Shown here piece by piece: positions 1 to 11,940 of a DNA stretch of 64,000 bases. The notes under the pieces are model-generated. The model was given only the letters and a program-made list of their open reading frames with translations, was not told where the DNA came from and did no database searches. The stretch comes from Pezizomycotina sp. ARF18 (Eukaryota; Ascomycota): NCBI GenBank assembly GCA_002224055.1, contig AZLU01000063.1:26689-90688 (forward strand), written 5' to 3'. The position numbers and the translations under genes were made by a program. Each line of letters begins with the position of its first letter. Position 1 is the first letter of the stretch.

Positions 1-570
1 TCCTTCAACTACTCACACTTGCATTTTACAGCCCTCTAAAGGAAAAAAAAAACACTAGGAAAAAAAAGAGAGTTACAAGAAACCTCCAATAAACTCGATT
101 TTTTTTCAGCCCTATAAAAAATTCAGCCCCCATTGGATCTACGAAGGAGAATAAAAGGAAGACGTTCGCATACCACTTCATTTTGCCTGATTTCTCTTTG
201 ATAAATGCATCAAACCTCTCCCTATCGCTCCTTCGTCCGACGTTCCTCGTTCACATTGTCGGATCGATTTCGTTTTGTTAGTTGTTCTACAGGGGAGAAC
301 AAAAAAAAAAAAACCAGCTAAAAAGAAAGTTTAAATAAAAAAAGACAAGAATAAGGAAGGGCCAATAACTTACCCAGAAAGAAAGGCTATAAAACAAAAA
401 GGTGATCAGAAGAACGGGTTGAAGCCACGAGTTTGTAACGCAGAAGACGACTGAGCGCTATTTATTCAACGAGAGAGTGGCTTTGTGACATTTATTGATT
501 TATCCATTTATTATACGGCAAAATTCCGATTACGACAGAAGAGAGTTCTACAATCTCATCTTGTCCGCTA
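1..570. other. AT-rich leader region, no gene seen
   Basis: No reading frame here resembles a known protein. The stretch has several short A runs, including 12-13 A near 300-313, and is probably the upstream region and 5' leader of the nucleotidyltransferase gene that follows. An alternative upstream ATG for that gene lies at 495, but in a different frame from the ATG at 571, and I cannot decide between them from sequence alone. Confidence 0.4.
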
Positions 571-3500
571 GTGAACGCGGGCCTGATGGAGGAAGCGAAC
601 ATCGAAATCGGAGTCTCCCTTCAAAGTTGGAGTCAAGCGTTCCTCAAAAATCAGCTATCCAAAACCAACAAAGCCCCAGCCGCGTCAAGAGCAGCTGTCA
701 CAACAGCAATCCCACGGTATTTCGAAGCCTCAGCGAAGACGTTATACGGGACCGGGCAGTACTCACACCACTCGAAGCGTTACCCTCTCAAGCACTGCTG
801 GTATTGTTCCGACTCAGTCGATCGCGGCTGCTGTTCCCTTCGATCACCAGTCATCGTTACTGGGACTTCTTCATCTGCGGCGCAGTCTCCTGTTGTGCTA
901 CAACCTCACCAACTGCCACAAAATATTCTGCAGCCGTCGTTCCAACACCAACGGAGCCATAGCCGCCAATCTTCCATAACGCACAAAAAACAGCATCGCA
1001 CCACGAGAGAAAACAGTCGCGTTCCTCGGACAAAGCAGCAACTCGTCAAGACCAGTCTGTTTCGAATAACTCTTGAATAATGGCCGGAAGAATTCGTTAA
1101 GTATCAGGAATAGTGTTCTAATATGCAGACGAAACGGTCGGACCAACCTCAGCAGCCTCCAACCCAGGCACGACCCCCCTTTCGGCCCTCCAAATCGAAC
1201 CAATCACTCTCAAATTCTCTTCCCTCAACACCGCAACACTCCAGGACGCCTGTCATGAACGGCAAATCTCGCTCCCCTCGCCTCCAAATTACTCCCTGGA
1301 CTCACCACGATCTGCTGCATCAGATCCTGTCCACTACCAACCTTCGCACCGGCCATTACAGAGAGCTTGCCCTTTCGAAATTGGGCTGGCGACTTCCCGA
1401 AGGAGAATGCCGTACTCGCTCGGGCTGAGCCGCTGCCAAAGGAAAAGCCTTCGAAAGTCTCGTTATCCGAGGAGAAGACCGGATCTTAACAAAAGCGATA
1501 GAGGACCTTTATCAGAACCTGTTACCTTCCCCTGAGAGCCAAGAAAGAAGGAAAGGCTTCGTTACGAAGCTCGACAAGATGCTTAACGATGAGTGGCCGG
1601 GTCAAAACATTAAGTGTCATCCGTTTGGCTCTACGGAAAACCACTTGTCTACAAACGAGTCAGATGGTAAGTCATGCCCGCTAGCTAGAGATAGTTTTCA
1701 AAAATTATAAAGCGTTACCGCAGGTTTTACTAACGGAACCCTATTGTTTTTTGCCGTTTGAACAGTTGATATTGTATTACGACTACAATGAAAGAACTCG
1801 AGAATGTTTGCAGCTAGCCGCGACTCTTTCGAAACGTGAGTATACGCTGGAACAATTGTATTTTATGACTGTTCTCGTGCCAATTTCTGACGATTTATTA
1901 CTCTTATTCAGGGCGCATGGAGAGGATTGTATGTGTTCACGCGAAGGTCCCCATTGTGAAGATCTGGGATCCCGAGTTTGATGTTGCTTGCGATATGAAC
2001 GTCAATAACACCCTGGCTCTTGAGAACACCCGGATGATTAAAACCTATGTGGAAATCGACCCACGTGTCCGACCTCTGGCAATGATTCTAAAATACTGGA
2101 CGAAAAAGCGGATATTGAACGACGCAGGTGAGGAGAATAAACCGTGTGGAAGCAGCTCTTGAAGAATTTACGCATCGCGCAAGATGGCTAACCCGTACGA
2201 ATTGTTCGAATGCTAGCTGGTGGTGGCACTCTTCCGTCCTACACTTGGATATGTATGATCATAAACTATTTGCAGACGCGTGATCCCCTATTCTCCCGGC
2301 GTTACATCAGCGCGGACACGAGAAGAAACCCTTGGTCCACGGCGTCGATGTTTCTTTCGATGACGACATTGAGAAACTGAAAGGATTTGGTGACAAAAAC
2401 ACGGAGAGCTTGGGTACTCTACTGTTTGGGTTTTTCAAGTTCTATGCTTACGAGCTGGAGTTCGAGAACCACGTTATTTCTGTTCGCCAGGGAAAGCTAC
2501 TGCCAAAGAGCGAGAAGAATTGGGGTAATTTGAATCGGTTACAGGTTGAGGAACCGTTCAACATAATGCGCAATTTGGGAAATCCAGCAGATGATACGTC
2601 CGTGAGGGTCTTCATCTTGAGTTTAGGCGCGCATTCGAAGCCCTAGCCGAGAGCTCTCCGAACTTGGATCTTTGCTGTGAGCAGTACGTGTTTCCGAAGG
2701 AGGAACCAGTGGCTCCCCCGCCTCCGAAGCAATCTCAAGCACGTCCTATTGTCGCCCGAGCGCATTCGGCGAGCGGCAAAGGTATAAGGCCTGGTGGGAA
2801 CCCAAACACTGGTGGCGGGAACAGAAATCGACAATATCAGCCATTCGGGTCGGCACGGAGTTCTCATCAATACACTGCGCCTGGCAGTAACAGACGCGCT
2901 TCCAGTGGAGCAATTCTTACCCTTTAACGTATGCGCAGCCGTTATTCCAACCCACAGAAACTTACTGCGTATTTCAGGGGCCAGATGGCACTTTGAGCTT
3001 TGGAACCTTCCCAACAAACAACATTCCGCGTTTGTCACAAGATCAAAGCCAAGCCGGTTCGACCAGGCTACCAGGACAGTTAGGACACGGCTCTTCTAAC
3101 AAATCAAACCAGCAGCAAGCTGCGAACCACCTGCAAGCGTTGAATATACCTTTTCCATATGTTCCTTTTTACCCTTTGCTGTATTACCCCCAGGCTCCCG
3201 TTCTTGATCAGTCCACAGCGTTTTAAATTCGGCGATCCTACAAGGGGCTGTAGACTCGAGAACAACGGATGGGCGCACCACTCGCAGTGCCAGTGGAACT
3301 TCTTTAAGGTCACGATCGCAGCCCGCTCCTCAGAGTGCTGGCGTCAGCCTCAACGCGGCTCACGCTTCGGTAATGCGCAGACGCAGCAATCTGACGACGA
3401 GCACGAGTTTGGCGATTTCCCCGTGAATGGCAGCTTAACGGCTTTCAATCGCCTTCGTCCCTGGACATGCAACACGGCCAATCTCATCAACAAACCAGCC

Positions 3501-4908
3501 ATATGCATCATCACCAGCACCAGCAGCAGCAGCACCAGCAGCACCAGCAGCAACAGCAGCAACACTTGCATCACCAACAATTTGCCACAGCCCCAATAGA
3601 TGAGTACTATGGTTATATGATCCGAGAACCTAGCAAATTGGCGCCTTCGGACCTGTTTGTTGGCCAGAAAGATGTTGTTGATCGTCAGAGGCGACTTTCA
3701 AAAGAGATGCTGCCACCTTTGAAATTCAGCGATAATCCGCGTTCGTCTCAGCCACGTCACGATTGTCATAAGCCAACGTCGATATTCCCACGCGGTACCA
3801 GAAGCGGTGTGGTCCTCCGATGGAGATGGCGAAAGGTCTTTGTCTCAGGACTCGTTGAAGAGGAGCCTGCAGTCGACATCGCGGCCCACTCATCGTAAAC
3901 GGATCAGGTGGTAGTGTCCCCGTCACACCTCCGTACGATGACTCTGGCTTTGTCACTCCGGGGTTCAGGAACGAATCTCCTCCGTCGGAAACGTACGCTT
4001 TCGAGCATCATTCCATGTACGGTGATCTTCCCGCTAAGACATTTGAGCACATTGTACACCGTATTATACACATAATATGGTAGATCCTCAGTCGGTGCTT
4101 GGGGAAGCCCTCCAAACTTGAATCCAACCCAGTATGGTGTTTCCATTCCTCGCTATCCAACGTTCGGTTCCACCACGCAGTGCACCCTGTCTCCTACAAT
4201 ACTTCTGTGACTCCACCCAGAGGAAGCGGACAGACGGCGCTCGGGCTGTCCGAGCCTGAATTTCGGCAAAAAGTCACTGCAGCAGCTACCACGGCTGCCA
4301 AGAACGAACCGTCCAAGCCGCAAAAGTTATCCCGAAGGAGAACAAGACTGATGCCAAATCTTCCACCGTATCCAAGGATGTGATTTCGAGCGTCAAGGAT
4401 GTGCTGATAGCCGAGGACAGCGAAGGAAAGGAAATTGTCACCCAGAAGCGGCCGACAGGCTCGTCGCGGAACCATTCCCCCACAAAGGAGGCTCCCGCTA
4501 AAGGCCATCCTAGCCAAAACGGCTCGGCCAATAGCAAAACCACCGAGGCATCAGAAGGAGGGGCTCATCAGCGCACTGAACGTTCGAGGACTCTCGTCCG
4601 TCACTGAACGTCAAGCTGTACAAGGCCGGCAGAAGAATGTGCAAAGCTCAACGACTGATAGTAACACCCGAACAACTCCACCCATTTCCGTGTCCTCGTC
4701 CAATCGAACCGTGACAAGAAAGTCGTCCACGAGCCAGGTGAATGGTACGACACAGGGGCAGCAGCAGCAACAAAAGATATCTAACGGTGGCAACTCGAAT
4801 AAGTCCAACTGGAGCAGTGTTAAGAGCAAGAAAAATAAGAAAAAGAGCGCCGCCGCAAAAGCACAGACGCCTACGACTATTTCGGTTGACGAAAGGAAGG
4901 GTGGTTGA
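571..4908 (+). CDS. Cid1-family poly(A) RNA polymerase / terminal nucleotidyltransferase
   Basis: Non-canonical poly(A) or poly(U) polymerase expected to add nucleotides to RNA 3' ends. The nucleotidyltransferase core starts near 1,490; a GSTENHLSTNESD-VDI stretch at about 1,630-1,780 carries the first two catalytic Asp. The motif VACDMNVNNTLALENTRMIK at about 1,983-2,042 gives the third Asp. The PAP-associated domain follows at 2,390-2,640 (FGDKNTESLGTLLFGFF). The C-terminal half is disordered, with His/Gln-rich runs at 3,467-3,590 and a Lys-rich end. Introns are clear at about 1,667-1,765, 1,836-1,911 and 2,128-2,216, and probable at about 2,926-2,980. At least six single-base frame breaks occur, for example in the C run near 2,285 and the G run near 2,607. 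The N-terminal 300 residues are poorly resolved, so the start is provisional. Family certain; exact paralogue (Cid11/Cid13-like) not settled. Confidence 0.85.
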
Positions 4909-7503
4909 AAGACCGGCTCTTTGTTGAGCTATCGTTTCGACCATAACACCCCACGACTGCGTGAGGCTAATCCATTTACTTTTTGGTGGAGCCTTCGCCC
5001 GTGTACGTCTGCCTCAGGCACCCGCACGTACTCAATCTTCACGTATATACGTTCTCCCACACTCTACGTTTTTTGTTTATTTATTTACATTTTTTGGGAC
5101 GTTTCTAAACGAGGACGGAGTCCAACGATTGGCGAATTACATTCTGCAACGATTTCATCTATACCATACGAAGCGTGCATTCAACGGCAACAAAAATCGG
5201 CATACTAAAGCGGCTGTTTGTCTGTTTTTCTTCCTTTTTTCTTCTCTTTTTTCTTCCTTTTTATACTTCCCCTTCGATCTCCTTTCCTTTTCTCCAAGAT
5301 TCCTGACAGCATCGGTTTCACACATTGATCCATCCGAAGTTTCAACTATTCGCAAGAGAGTCTAGTATATATATATTTTGGCGACCTCCAGCAAAAAGCT
5401 GTTCCCGATAGACTTCCACTAGTTTGTTTAACGATAGAGGTGGTACTTTTTTCTTACTGCTTTTTTTTCTTGTGGTATGGCATAAATTCTACTTTTCGGC
5501 TTCCTTTATCAAACTGTCGACTTCGTTGGGACAAATTCGTTACGCTCCCAAATTTTAGTAAGCGGAGCTTTATTCCCCTTTCATCCGCAGTCTATATATA
5601 TTCTATTCACATACTAGATCTGTAGATGTATGTACTTTACTATATATACTTCGAATATATCCTTTAATGCTGGGCTTCTTTGTCTCTGCTTTACTCTTTT
5701 TTTTTTTTTTTGTTTGTTTCCCTCTTCAGATATATACTCCTTTCATTTCTACCAAGAGGGACGTCGTACTGATATCCTTCTACTTTTTTTTTTCTTCCTT
5801 CGTCTTTTCTCTGATATTCGACTTGTATCTTCCCTCCCCGATATCCCCTTGTTAGTTATATTACCATTCATTCCGGCGAAATTTGGTGTTTCTTTTTCTT
5901 TTCCTTTCTTTTTCTATGGCAAGTGTGTTACATTGTAAACCCCTAAATCGTCCCTTTCATTGTATCGGTATTGGCTTTGCTTTTGTTATTATTTTTTATT
6001 GCCCTTTTCCCTTCCATCTTCATCTATGCCAGTGCCCGGTTCTTCCCAAACACATATTCAATGTTGGAAGGCTCACCAGTGGTCTGTAATATATCCTTCT
6101 ACATTACTCAGTTTGTGTACGCTTCTTCGTTTTTAAAACTCAGTGCTTTTTTATTTTTGGAATATTTGCAATGCTTTGGTCCTTTTCATGTTTACACGCA
6201 GCGAATTGTTTTTCTGCTTCCTGTTTGGTTCATATTTAGTACCAGTCTAGTTCTTTGCCCTTTTTTCTTCTTCCATCTTCTCAGCTGCTACACTTCGATC
6301 TTGCTCACCAGTTTAAAGCTGCTTTCCTACCCCCGTACACATATAAACACCGAACTATATACCCCTGTCGCTTAACCAGTATCATTCCTATTCAGTCCAA
6401 TTTACGGACCCTATGGTGGTTCTTTTTTGGTGACTTCTTGATCCTAATCAGCTCTTTTCGTTTCCTACCATGCTACTTTTCTTCAATTCGAGAGCAAAGT
6501 CGGAGTGTCTGTCAGTAATTCCTTTTTGAACACTTTCTCCTTTTTTTTTCTTTTTTTTCTCAAATAATGTTTTGTCTTCTATAATAAATTTTTTTTTTCA
6601 ACATAAAGTCTCATAATAGACGAACGACAGCCGGTGTACGTCACTTTTTTTTTTTTTTTTTTTTTTGTGTACGTAATTGAAAGGTCTTTTTGTGTTAAAT
6701 AAAAAAAAATATAGAAGAAAATAAATAAGCAAAATACAAACAAAATAGAAACATTATATTTATATATAGATATTATTGCTTTTGATCTATACAACAATAA
6801 TGTTAACTACAGCAATGAGGATATATATAATCACCTCTATATCTAGATAGTATTTAAATACTACTGTATTTTATTAAAAATTCGTGACTCTTTTGAAAAG
6901 AAATTCAGTAAAAATCATATAAGTATATAGCGTGTTTTTGGCAGGAAAGTCGGCTATGATAATTGTTTGGTTGTGCGTGTCTGGTTGAACCTAACGACTT
7001 GGACTATTATTATTAGCTTTTTTTTTTTTTTTTCTTACCCCCCAAATTTTCACATGCTCTCTTCTGGTTCCTTCTCTTTCCCTCCATTTCGGTATTAAAA
7101 ATTCATCAGCCCTACTTACTTTACTTCCCCCTACTTTTCCTACGCTAATCAGAAACCAGCAAATGAGAAACAGTCGTTAGTAGCTAGTAGTAGTATCAAA
7201 ACTGAAGGGCATTTCCCGGGTCTTTTTTTGGTACCTGTCAGAGCACAGGGACATTTCCCGATGCCTGTCTCCTTAAGGATGTACAATTCCTTCCTTCCCT
7301 TCTTCCTCTCTCTTTCCATATAAAACAATCGATAGCATTTATTCCTCCCGGAAATCAATTCTGATTTCGTTTAACGTCTCGCAATCTATCTTCACGTTTG
7401 TGAGAGAGAGGGAAATATCGTCATCCCTTTTTAACCATCGGACTTCGAAAGTTAAAGGGGGACTTCAAATATAAGCGAAGAAAAGTCTTATTAAGATACA
7501 AAC
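4909..7503. other. Long intergenic region, strongly T-rich on the plus strand to 6.66 kb
   Basis: No gene recognised. From about 5,200 to 6,660 the plus strand is dominated by T and C, giving long Phe/Ser/Leu-rich open frames that are compositional artefacts. The first part is probably the 3' UTR and terminator of the upstream gene. From 6,660 to 7,500 the bias relaxes; a pure T run lies near 7,018-7,034. The last 100 bases are the probable leader of the TMEM135-like gene. Confidence 0.5.
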
Positions 7504-7980
7504 ATGACGACGCGTTCGAGAAGAGATGAGCAGATCAGGACAATCCTTCTGTAAGTCTTTTTTTTTTTTTTTTTTTTTTTTTTTTGGGTGTAGCTTCCTA
7601 TACGCTCAAGAACTGCCTTCTATATGAAGCGATTGTGTCCCCGTCTATTTTATTTTATTCTTTTGAGGTTATCGAATTCTTACGCGACCGCGGGAAAATA
7701 CGGTAACTAGGTCAATACTACGTGCTTACGGGCTGGGATACTTATCCTGGATATCGCCAAAACTGTTCCGAGTAATCTCAAATCCATAAGGAATGTCAAC
7801 TCGAGCAGGAAATCCAAGATCGATAACACCAACGGTCAGCTTAACGGTACCTCTAGTATCAATGACAAAGCTACGGCAGCGACGACGTCAACATCGACGC
7901 AATTGCACGCCGTACGTCACTCCAATCTGACAGTTGTTCCTGGACCTTGAGACGTTGTAGTATTTAGCTAACAATGGCAC

Positions 7981-8022
<42 letters not shown>

Positions 8023-9208
8023 TTTTGACGCCATTTCAGCAGGCAAATCAGAGGTCCTCGAAATCTTCAGCAGTCGTTCGAAATACATCGCTTCCCAGCA
8101 TTCTGCGGAATTGTCATGACGTTTTCTGCCTCTTGGAGCGTGCTTTTCGACAAGGATATTTACCGGCAAACCAGCGCCTCTCTCCAGATCAACGGCGGAA
8201 GCTATCCCGGCTGCTAGCGGGAGCTATATCTTCAGGTGCCGGACTAGTCTTGCTGCAAGACGACGGGAAGCACAGCGATGGGCCCGCCGGACGCACCATC
8301 GATCTGACTACCTTCGCCGTCGTCCGCGCCCTCGACGTCATCGTAGGCTCAGCGTGGGCCCACAGGAAAGCAAGGCGCGCAGCTAAGGGTAAACCCTCGA
8401 AGCACGCAGCCACGATAGAGGCCATCGCAGACTCCGCCGTTTTCGCGGTGAGCTCGGGCGTGATCATGTACTTTTGGTTTTACAAGCCGGAGCGGTTACC
8501 GAGGCCTACCAGAAGTGGATCACGAACATCGCGGACGTCGAGCCTCGCATCATAGAGGTGCTGAAGCGGGTATGGTTTGGCGAGTTCGTGTACGGCGTAG
8601 AAACCGGGCAGGAACCGCTGCTCGGATCGTACTGCGAGGATTTGGATTACCTCGCGAGCTTGGTGATCCTACCAAGACAATTCCGATACCTTGCCTCGTA
8701 AGCATGTCTCTCTATATTTAATATAACTTTGTAACCTTTACTTACACTCCCTGTATTTCTAGCTCGTCCACAGCGGCCGCACAACAAGCTGTGAAAATAA
8801 CGCGCTCTGGCGTTTCTGGAAGGCGTGGAAGTTTTCGTTCGTCATGTACATCGGGCTGAACCTGCTCGTCCGCATTAAAACGCTCTCGAAACCGAGCGGG
8901 CTGTGGCACGCGCTTATCAATTCCATAAGATCGTCTACGTTCCTAGGTGCCTTTGTTGCCTTCTTCTGGTATTCGGTCTGCTTGACGAGGAACAGGATCG
9001 GCCCGCGGCTCTTTAACATCGATCCAATGCTGGCTGAGAGAATAGAGGTCATAATGGGTTGTCTAACGTGCGGATGGAGTATCCTCTTTGAATCGTCGAA
9101 GCGGCGGGCTGAGATTGCGTTCTTTGTCGCTCCTAGAGCTTTGTCCGCTTTACTTCCAAGGACTTATGACCGGAAGGTAATACATTATAAATTTTGTAGT
9201 CTTTCGTT

Positions 9209-9250
<42 letters not shown>

Positions 9251-9410
9251 GGGGGGATCTTACTACGCCCTCGACTATTCCTTTTCTTAGTATCAATGGA
9301 TGAGATCCTCGCTTTTGCAATGAGTACCAGCGTAGTTTTTACTGCTGTTAAAGAAGACCCAAAGAGGGTCAGAGGCGTTTGGGTAGAGTTTGAAAGGCGT
9401 TATGGGATGA
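7504..9410 (+). CDS. TMEM135-like integral membrane protein
   Basis: Multi-pass membrane protein of the TMEM135 family, which in animals acts in mitochondria and peroxisomes; its role in fungi is not established. The ATG at 7,504 opens a short basic exon (MTTRSRRDEQIRTIL) ending at a GTAAGT donor at 7,551. A Ser/Thr/Asn-rich exon follows to about 7,910. The main body, from 8,036, holds RTIDLTTFAVVRALDVIVGS and SSGVIMYFWFYKPERLPR, then YGVETGQEPLLGSYCEDL. After an intron near 8,700-8,761, the hydrophobic MYIGLNLLVRI and FLGAFVAFFWYSVCLTRN segments follow. The last exon restores AFAMSTSVVFTAVKEDPKRVRGV and, allowing two missing T, stops at 9,408-9,410. Three introns contain pure T runs of 28, 37 and 36. 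Several single-base frame breaks are present, near 8,510, 8,650 and 9,298. Confidence 0.82.
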
Positions 9411-9991
9411 TTAGGTATCAAGAAGAGGGGTTATTCCTTCCAAACCATTTTTATAGGTCCTTCCTCACTAGCGTTTTCCCCTTTTTATCATTTCAGGTTC
9501 AGCCTGAGAGCCACACCTGAACCCATTCTTCTATACTGGATACCTATCTTATATTTGGCATCTATCCTGCATCGTTTTCAACAGTCCGCAAAAGCATTTA
9601 CAAAGCGCTATACCAATTGCATCTACTTTTTGAATCGCTCATAGCGTTACGTGAGGTTTTTACAGCTTCGGATATTCATCTCGTCTGTTCTACACTGGCC
9701 CTTTCTTGCAACACAGTTGCTCATTAGAAAGCCTTGTTCCTAACATCTTGAACGCTTTTTTGTTTTTGGAGACACCTTGTGAAGGATTTTTGTGATATTT
9801 TTTCTTCCTTATTTTTGCGCCTATCAAGGGATCAAGACAAGGTGCACAGACTTCCATTTTGTTCAATTCGAAACTCGATTGTACAATATACTACATTTCT
9901 TCGACTATTTACATACTTATAATGTAATAAAATAGACATATTTACGTATCTCTTCCTTTTACAACACCTCCTTAATGGAAAACGCAACTAC
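9411..9991. other. Convergent intergenic region, nothing recognised
   Basis: This is the shared 3' region between the TMEM135-like gene on the plus strand and mS45 on the minus strand. AT-rich, with AATAAA-like sequence near 9,925. No further gene is visible. Confidence 0.5.
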
Positions 9992-11316
9992 TTATATAAT
10001 TCTCGTCGGGATCTTAATCTGCGCCCTCTTCCTATCCGGATGCGGCACGCCATACCTGTGTCCCACAACTCCCGTCTTCGCCTCCTTCAGCCTGAACTCC
10101 ACCGCGGCGTCTCCAACTATCGTCTGCCCCGCCTTTCTCAACCTATTCCTTTCCATCTCATCCTCCTTCCTAGCTTTTCCAACCTAACCCTCTCCTCCTC
10201 CAACTTCTGTTGGTCCTGCGGTGACAAACCCGCCAGCCGTTCTTCTCGATCTCAACGAGCTCGGCGTGCGCCATACCCAAGTGCGTCGGCAGCAGGCCCA
10301 TCATGTCTCCCGCCCGCTGCCTGTCACGAGCGTGGACTCGGGCATCGTGATGAACTTATGCGCCGTCGTGGCCGGGTGCTGCAGGAACTCCGTTATCGTT
10401 TCATGCGGAGGGATCGCGTCCGTCGTTGTCCGAGGGGTTCGTATTCGGTTACGGGCATCATGGAGTGGAGGGCTGATGTTAGGTGCTTTGCGGTTGGTTT
10501 GTTCTGTTTTTTTTTTTTTATTTCGTCGATGGGATTAGGGGGATTGAGCCGTGCGGTTAGTGATTTGAGATTGCAATGAGAAGTATAGAGAAGTGAGGGA
10601 TAGTAATTTAAGTTATTTTATATCAGATAATAAAATATTTTTATAACCAGGTAGTTTTGTCTTACAGACTAATCGAATATATTTGTAAAAATTTTGGAAA
10701 TCATCATGATAGTTCAGATAGGTTGTGAATGCAGCATGTGTGAAAGAAAGTATAATATATTCACAAGAAACTCACCTCCTTTTCCCACCGCTTCTCAATC
10801 TCCACCAGCCTAACGCAGGCGCCAACCCTCTCAAGCTCAATACCCAACTCCGCACTGACCCTCCTAACACCTTTCCCCTCCTGCACGACCTCCGCACACT
10901 TCCTCCCTCAACCCTTCGCTGAGGACAGGGTGGGCGTGGTAATACGGGTTCGCGGGAAAAACCTGCGTAATAGGCGTAATCCTCTGCCCGTCATTCCCAA
11001 ACGAAGACAAGTAATTCGGCACACGGGCGTGGGGGTCTTCAGCTTACTCCCCGGACCTTCGCGGTAGAACAGGTCCATGCCGTATTTTTTGCCCTTACCT
11101 TTCGCCATAAAGAACAGCGGCGGTCCCAGGCGCGGGCGATCTGTACTGCTGCGCCGGCGTCATCGTGAAGGAGCGGCATTGGGGGCATTGGAATTGTGAG
11201 GAGCGGAGGAAGAGGAGGAGGATGTGAGGGAGGAGGTAGTTTTTGTAGAGGTGAAGAGTTTTAAGCTTGAGGAGTGGAGATCCCTCGTATGAGGACGGTT
11301 GTAACCGTGGCGGCAT
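9992..11316 (-). CDS. MRPS35: Mitochondrial small-subunit ribosomal protein mS45 (MRPS35-like)
   Basis: Fungal mitoribosome small-subunit protein. The start at 11,316 (MPPRLQPS) gives an Arg/Ser/Leu-rich presequence suited to mitochondrial import. The conserved body follows: KKYGMDLFYREGPGSKL, then RVPNYLSSFGNDGQRITPIT and PANPYYHAHPVLSE at about 10,920-11,090. Helical ELGIELERVGACVRLVEIEK precedes a donor at about 10,775. After an intron of about 270 nt, exon 2 carries HSMMPVTEYEP, EFLQHPATTAHKFITMPEST and MMGLLPTHLGMAHAELVEIE. The end, VVGHRYGVPHPDRKRAQIKI, then stops at 9,992-9,994. Single-base breaks occur near 11,040, 10,915, 10,400, 10,300 and 10,175. An antisense 70-codon frame at 9,975-10,187 is its shadow. 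It is convergent with the TMEM135-like gene. Confidence 0.82.
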
Positions 11317-11940
11317 GGCGGAAGGGAAAATGTCCGGAGAGGTCAATTAGGAGTGTAGGATTGAGCTTCCGGTTCCCGGTTATTTATTTGGATCTTTGTT
11401 AAGTGGGTTGGTTCTGTTATAGATGCATTTTTTGTTATTGATGGTATTTTAAGTTTTGTGCGGTTGTGAGAATTTTTTTTTTTTTTTTTTTGCTTGCAAT
11501 TAATTGGAGCTTGAATTATGTAATCTACGCAATATAATGAACGAGGCCGATTCTACAGTCACTTCAACAACTGGATCTATACGTAAGAACTAATATAAAA
11601 TATAAAATATTTATCTAGATAAACATCAAGTACATGAAAGCTAGAGTTATAGACGGTGAGTTTCTAGATCTGGTCCAAATGGCGTAAGAAATATATATAT
11701 ATATGTGTGTGTGTATATATGTATAGATAATCAATAACTTTATATTGGTATGCCTATTTACTTCTAATATTTTTACATAGACGTTATATACTCTCTGAAC
11801 CTAGAATCTATATACAACAACATGATACAATATTATGTTAAATCGCTATATCTCAGGTGATACTTCGTCGCTAGCAGCAGTATCAATTGTAGCCATGGTA
11901 AATTGCCCTCGTCTTACCTCCTGGCCATACTTCCCTACTG
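11317..11940. other. AT-rich spacer with TA/TG microsatellite
   Basis: No gene is seen between the 5' end of mS45 and the 3' end of the PPR-type gene. It holds a T run near 11,473-11,490 and an (AT)n(GT)n(AT)n tract at about 11,692-11,725. Confidence 0.5.

Noticed and set aside
5630-6518. Several overlapping plus-strand frames rich in Phe, Leu and Ser that look like membrane proteins.
   Set aside because: They arise in all frames from T/C-rich DNA, with no consistent start, splice sites or family motifs.
9975-10187. Plus-strand 70-codon frame with a lipoprotein-like start (LFLSGCG).
   Set aside because: It is antisense to the mS45 C-terminal exon, whose minus-strand frame matches the family to its end.
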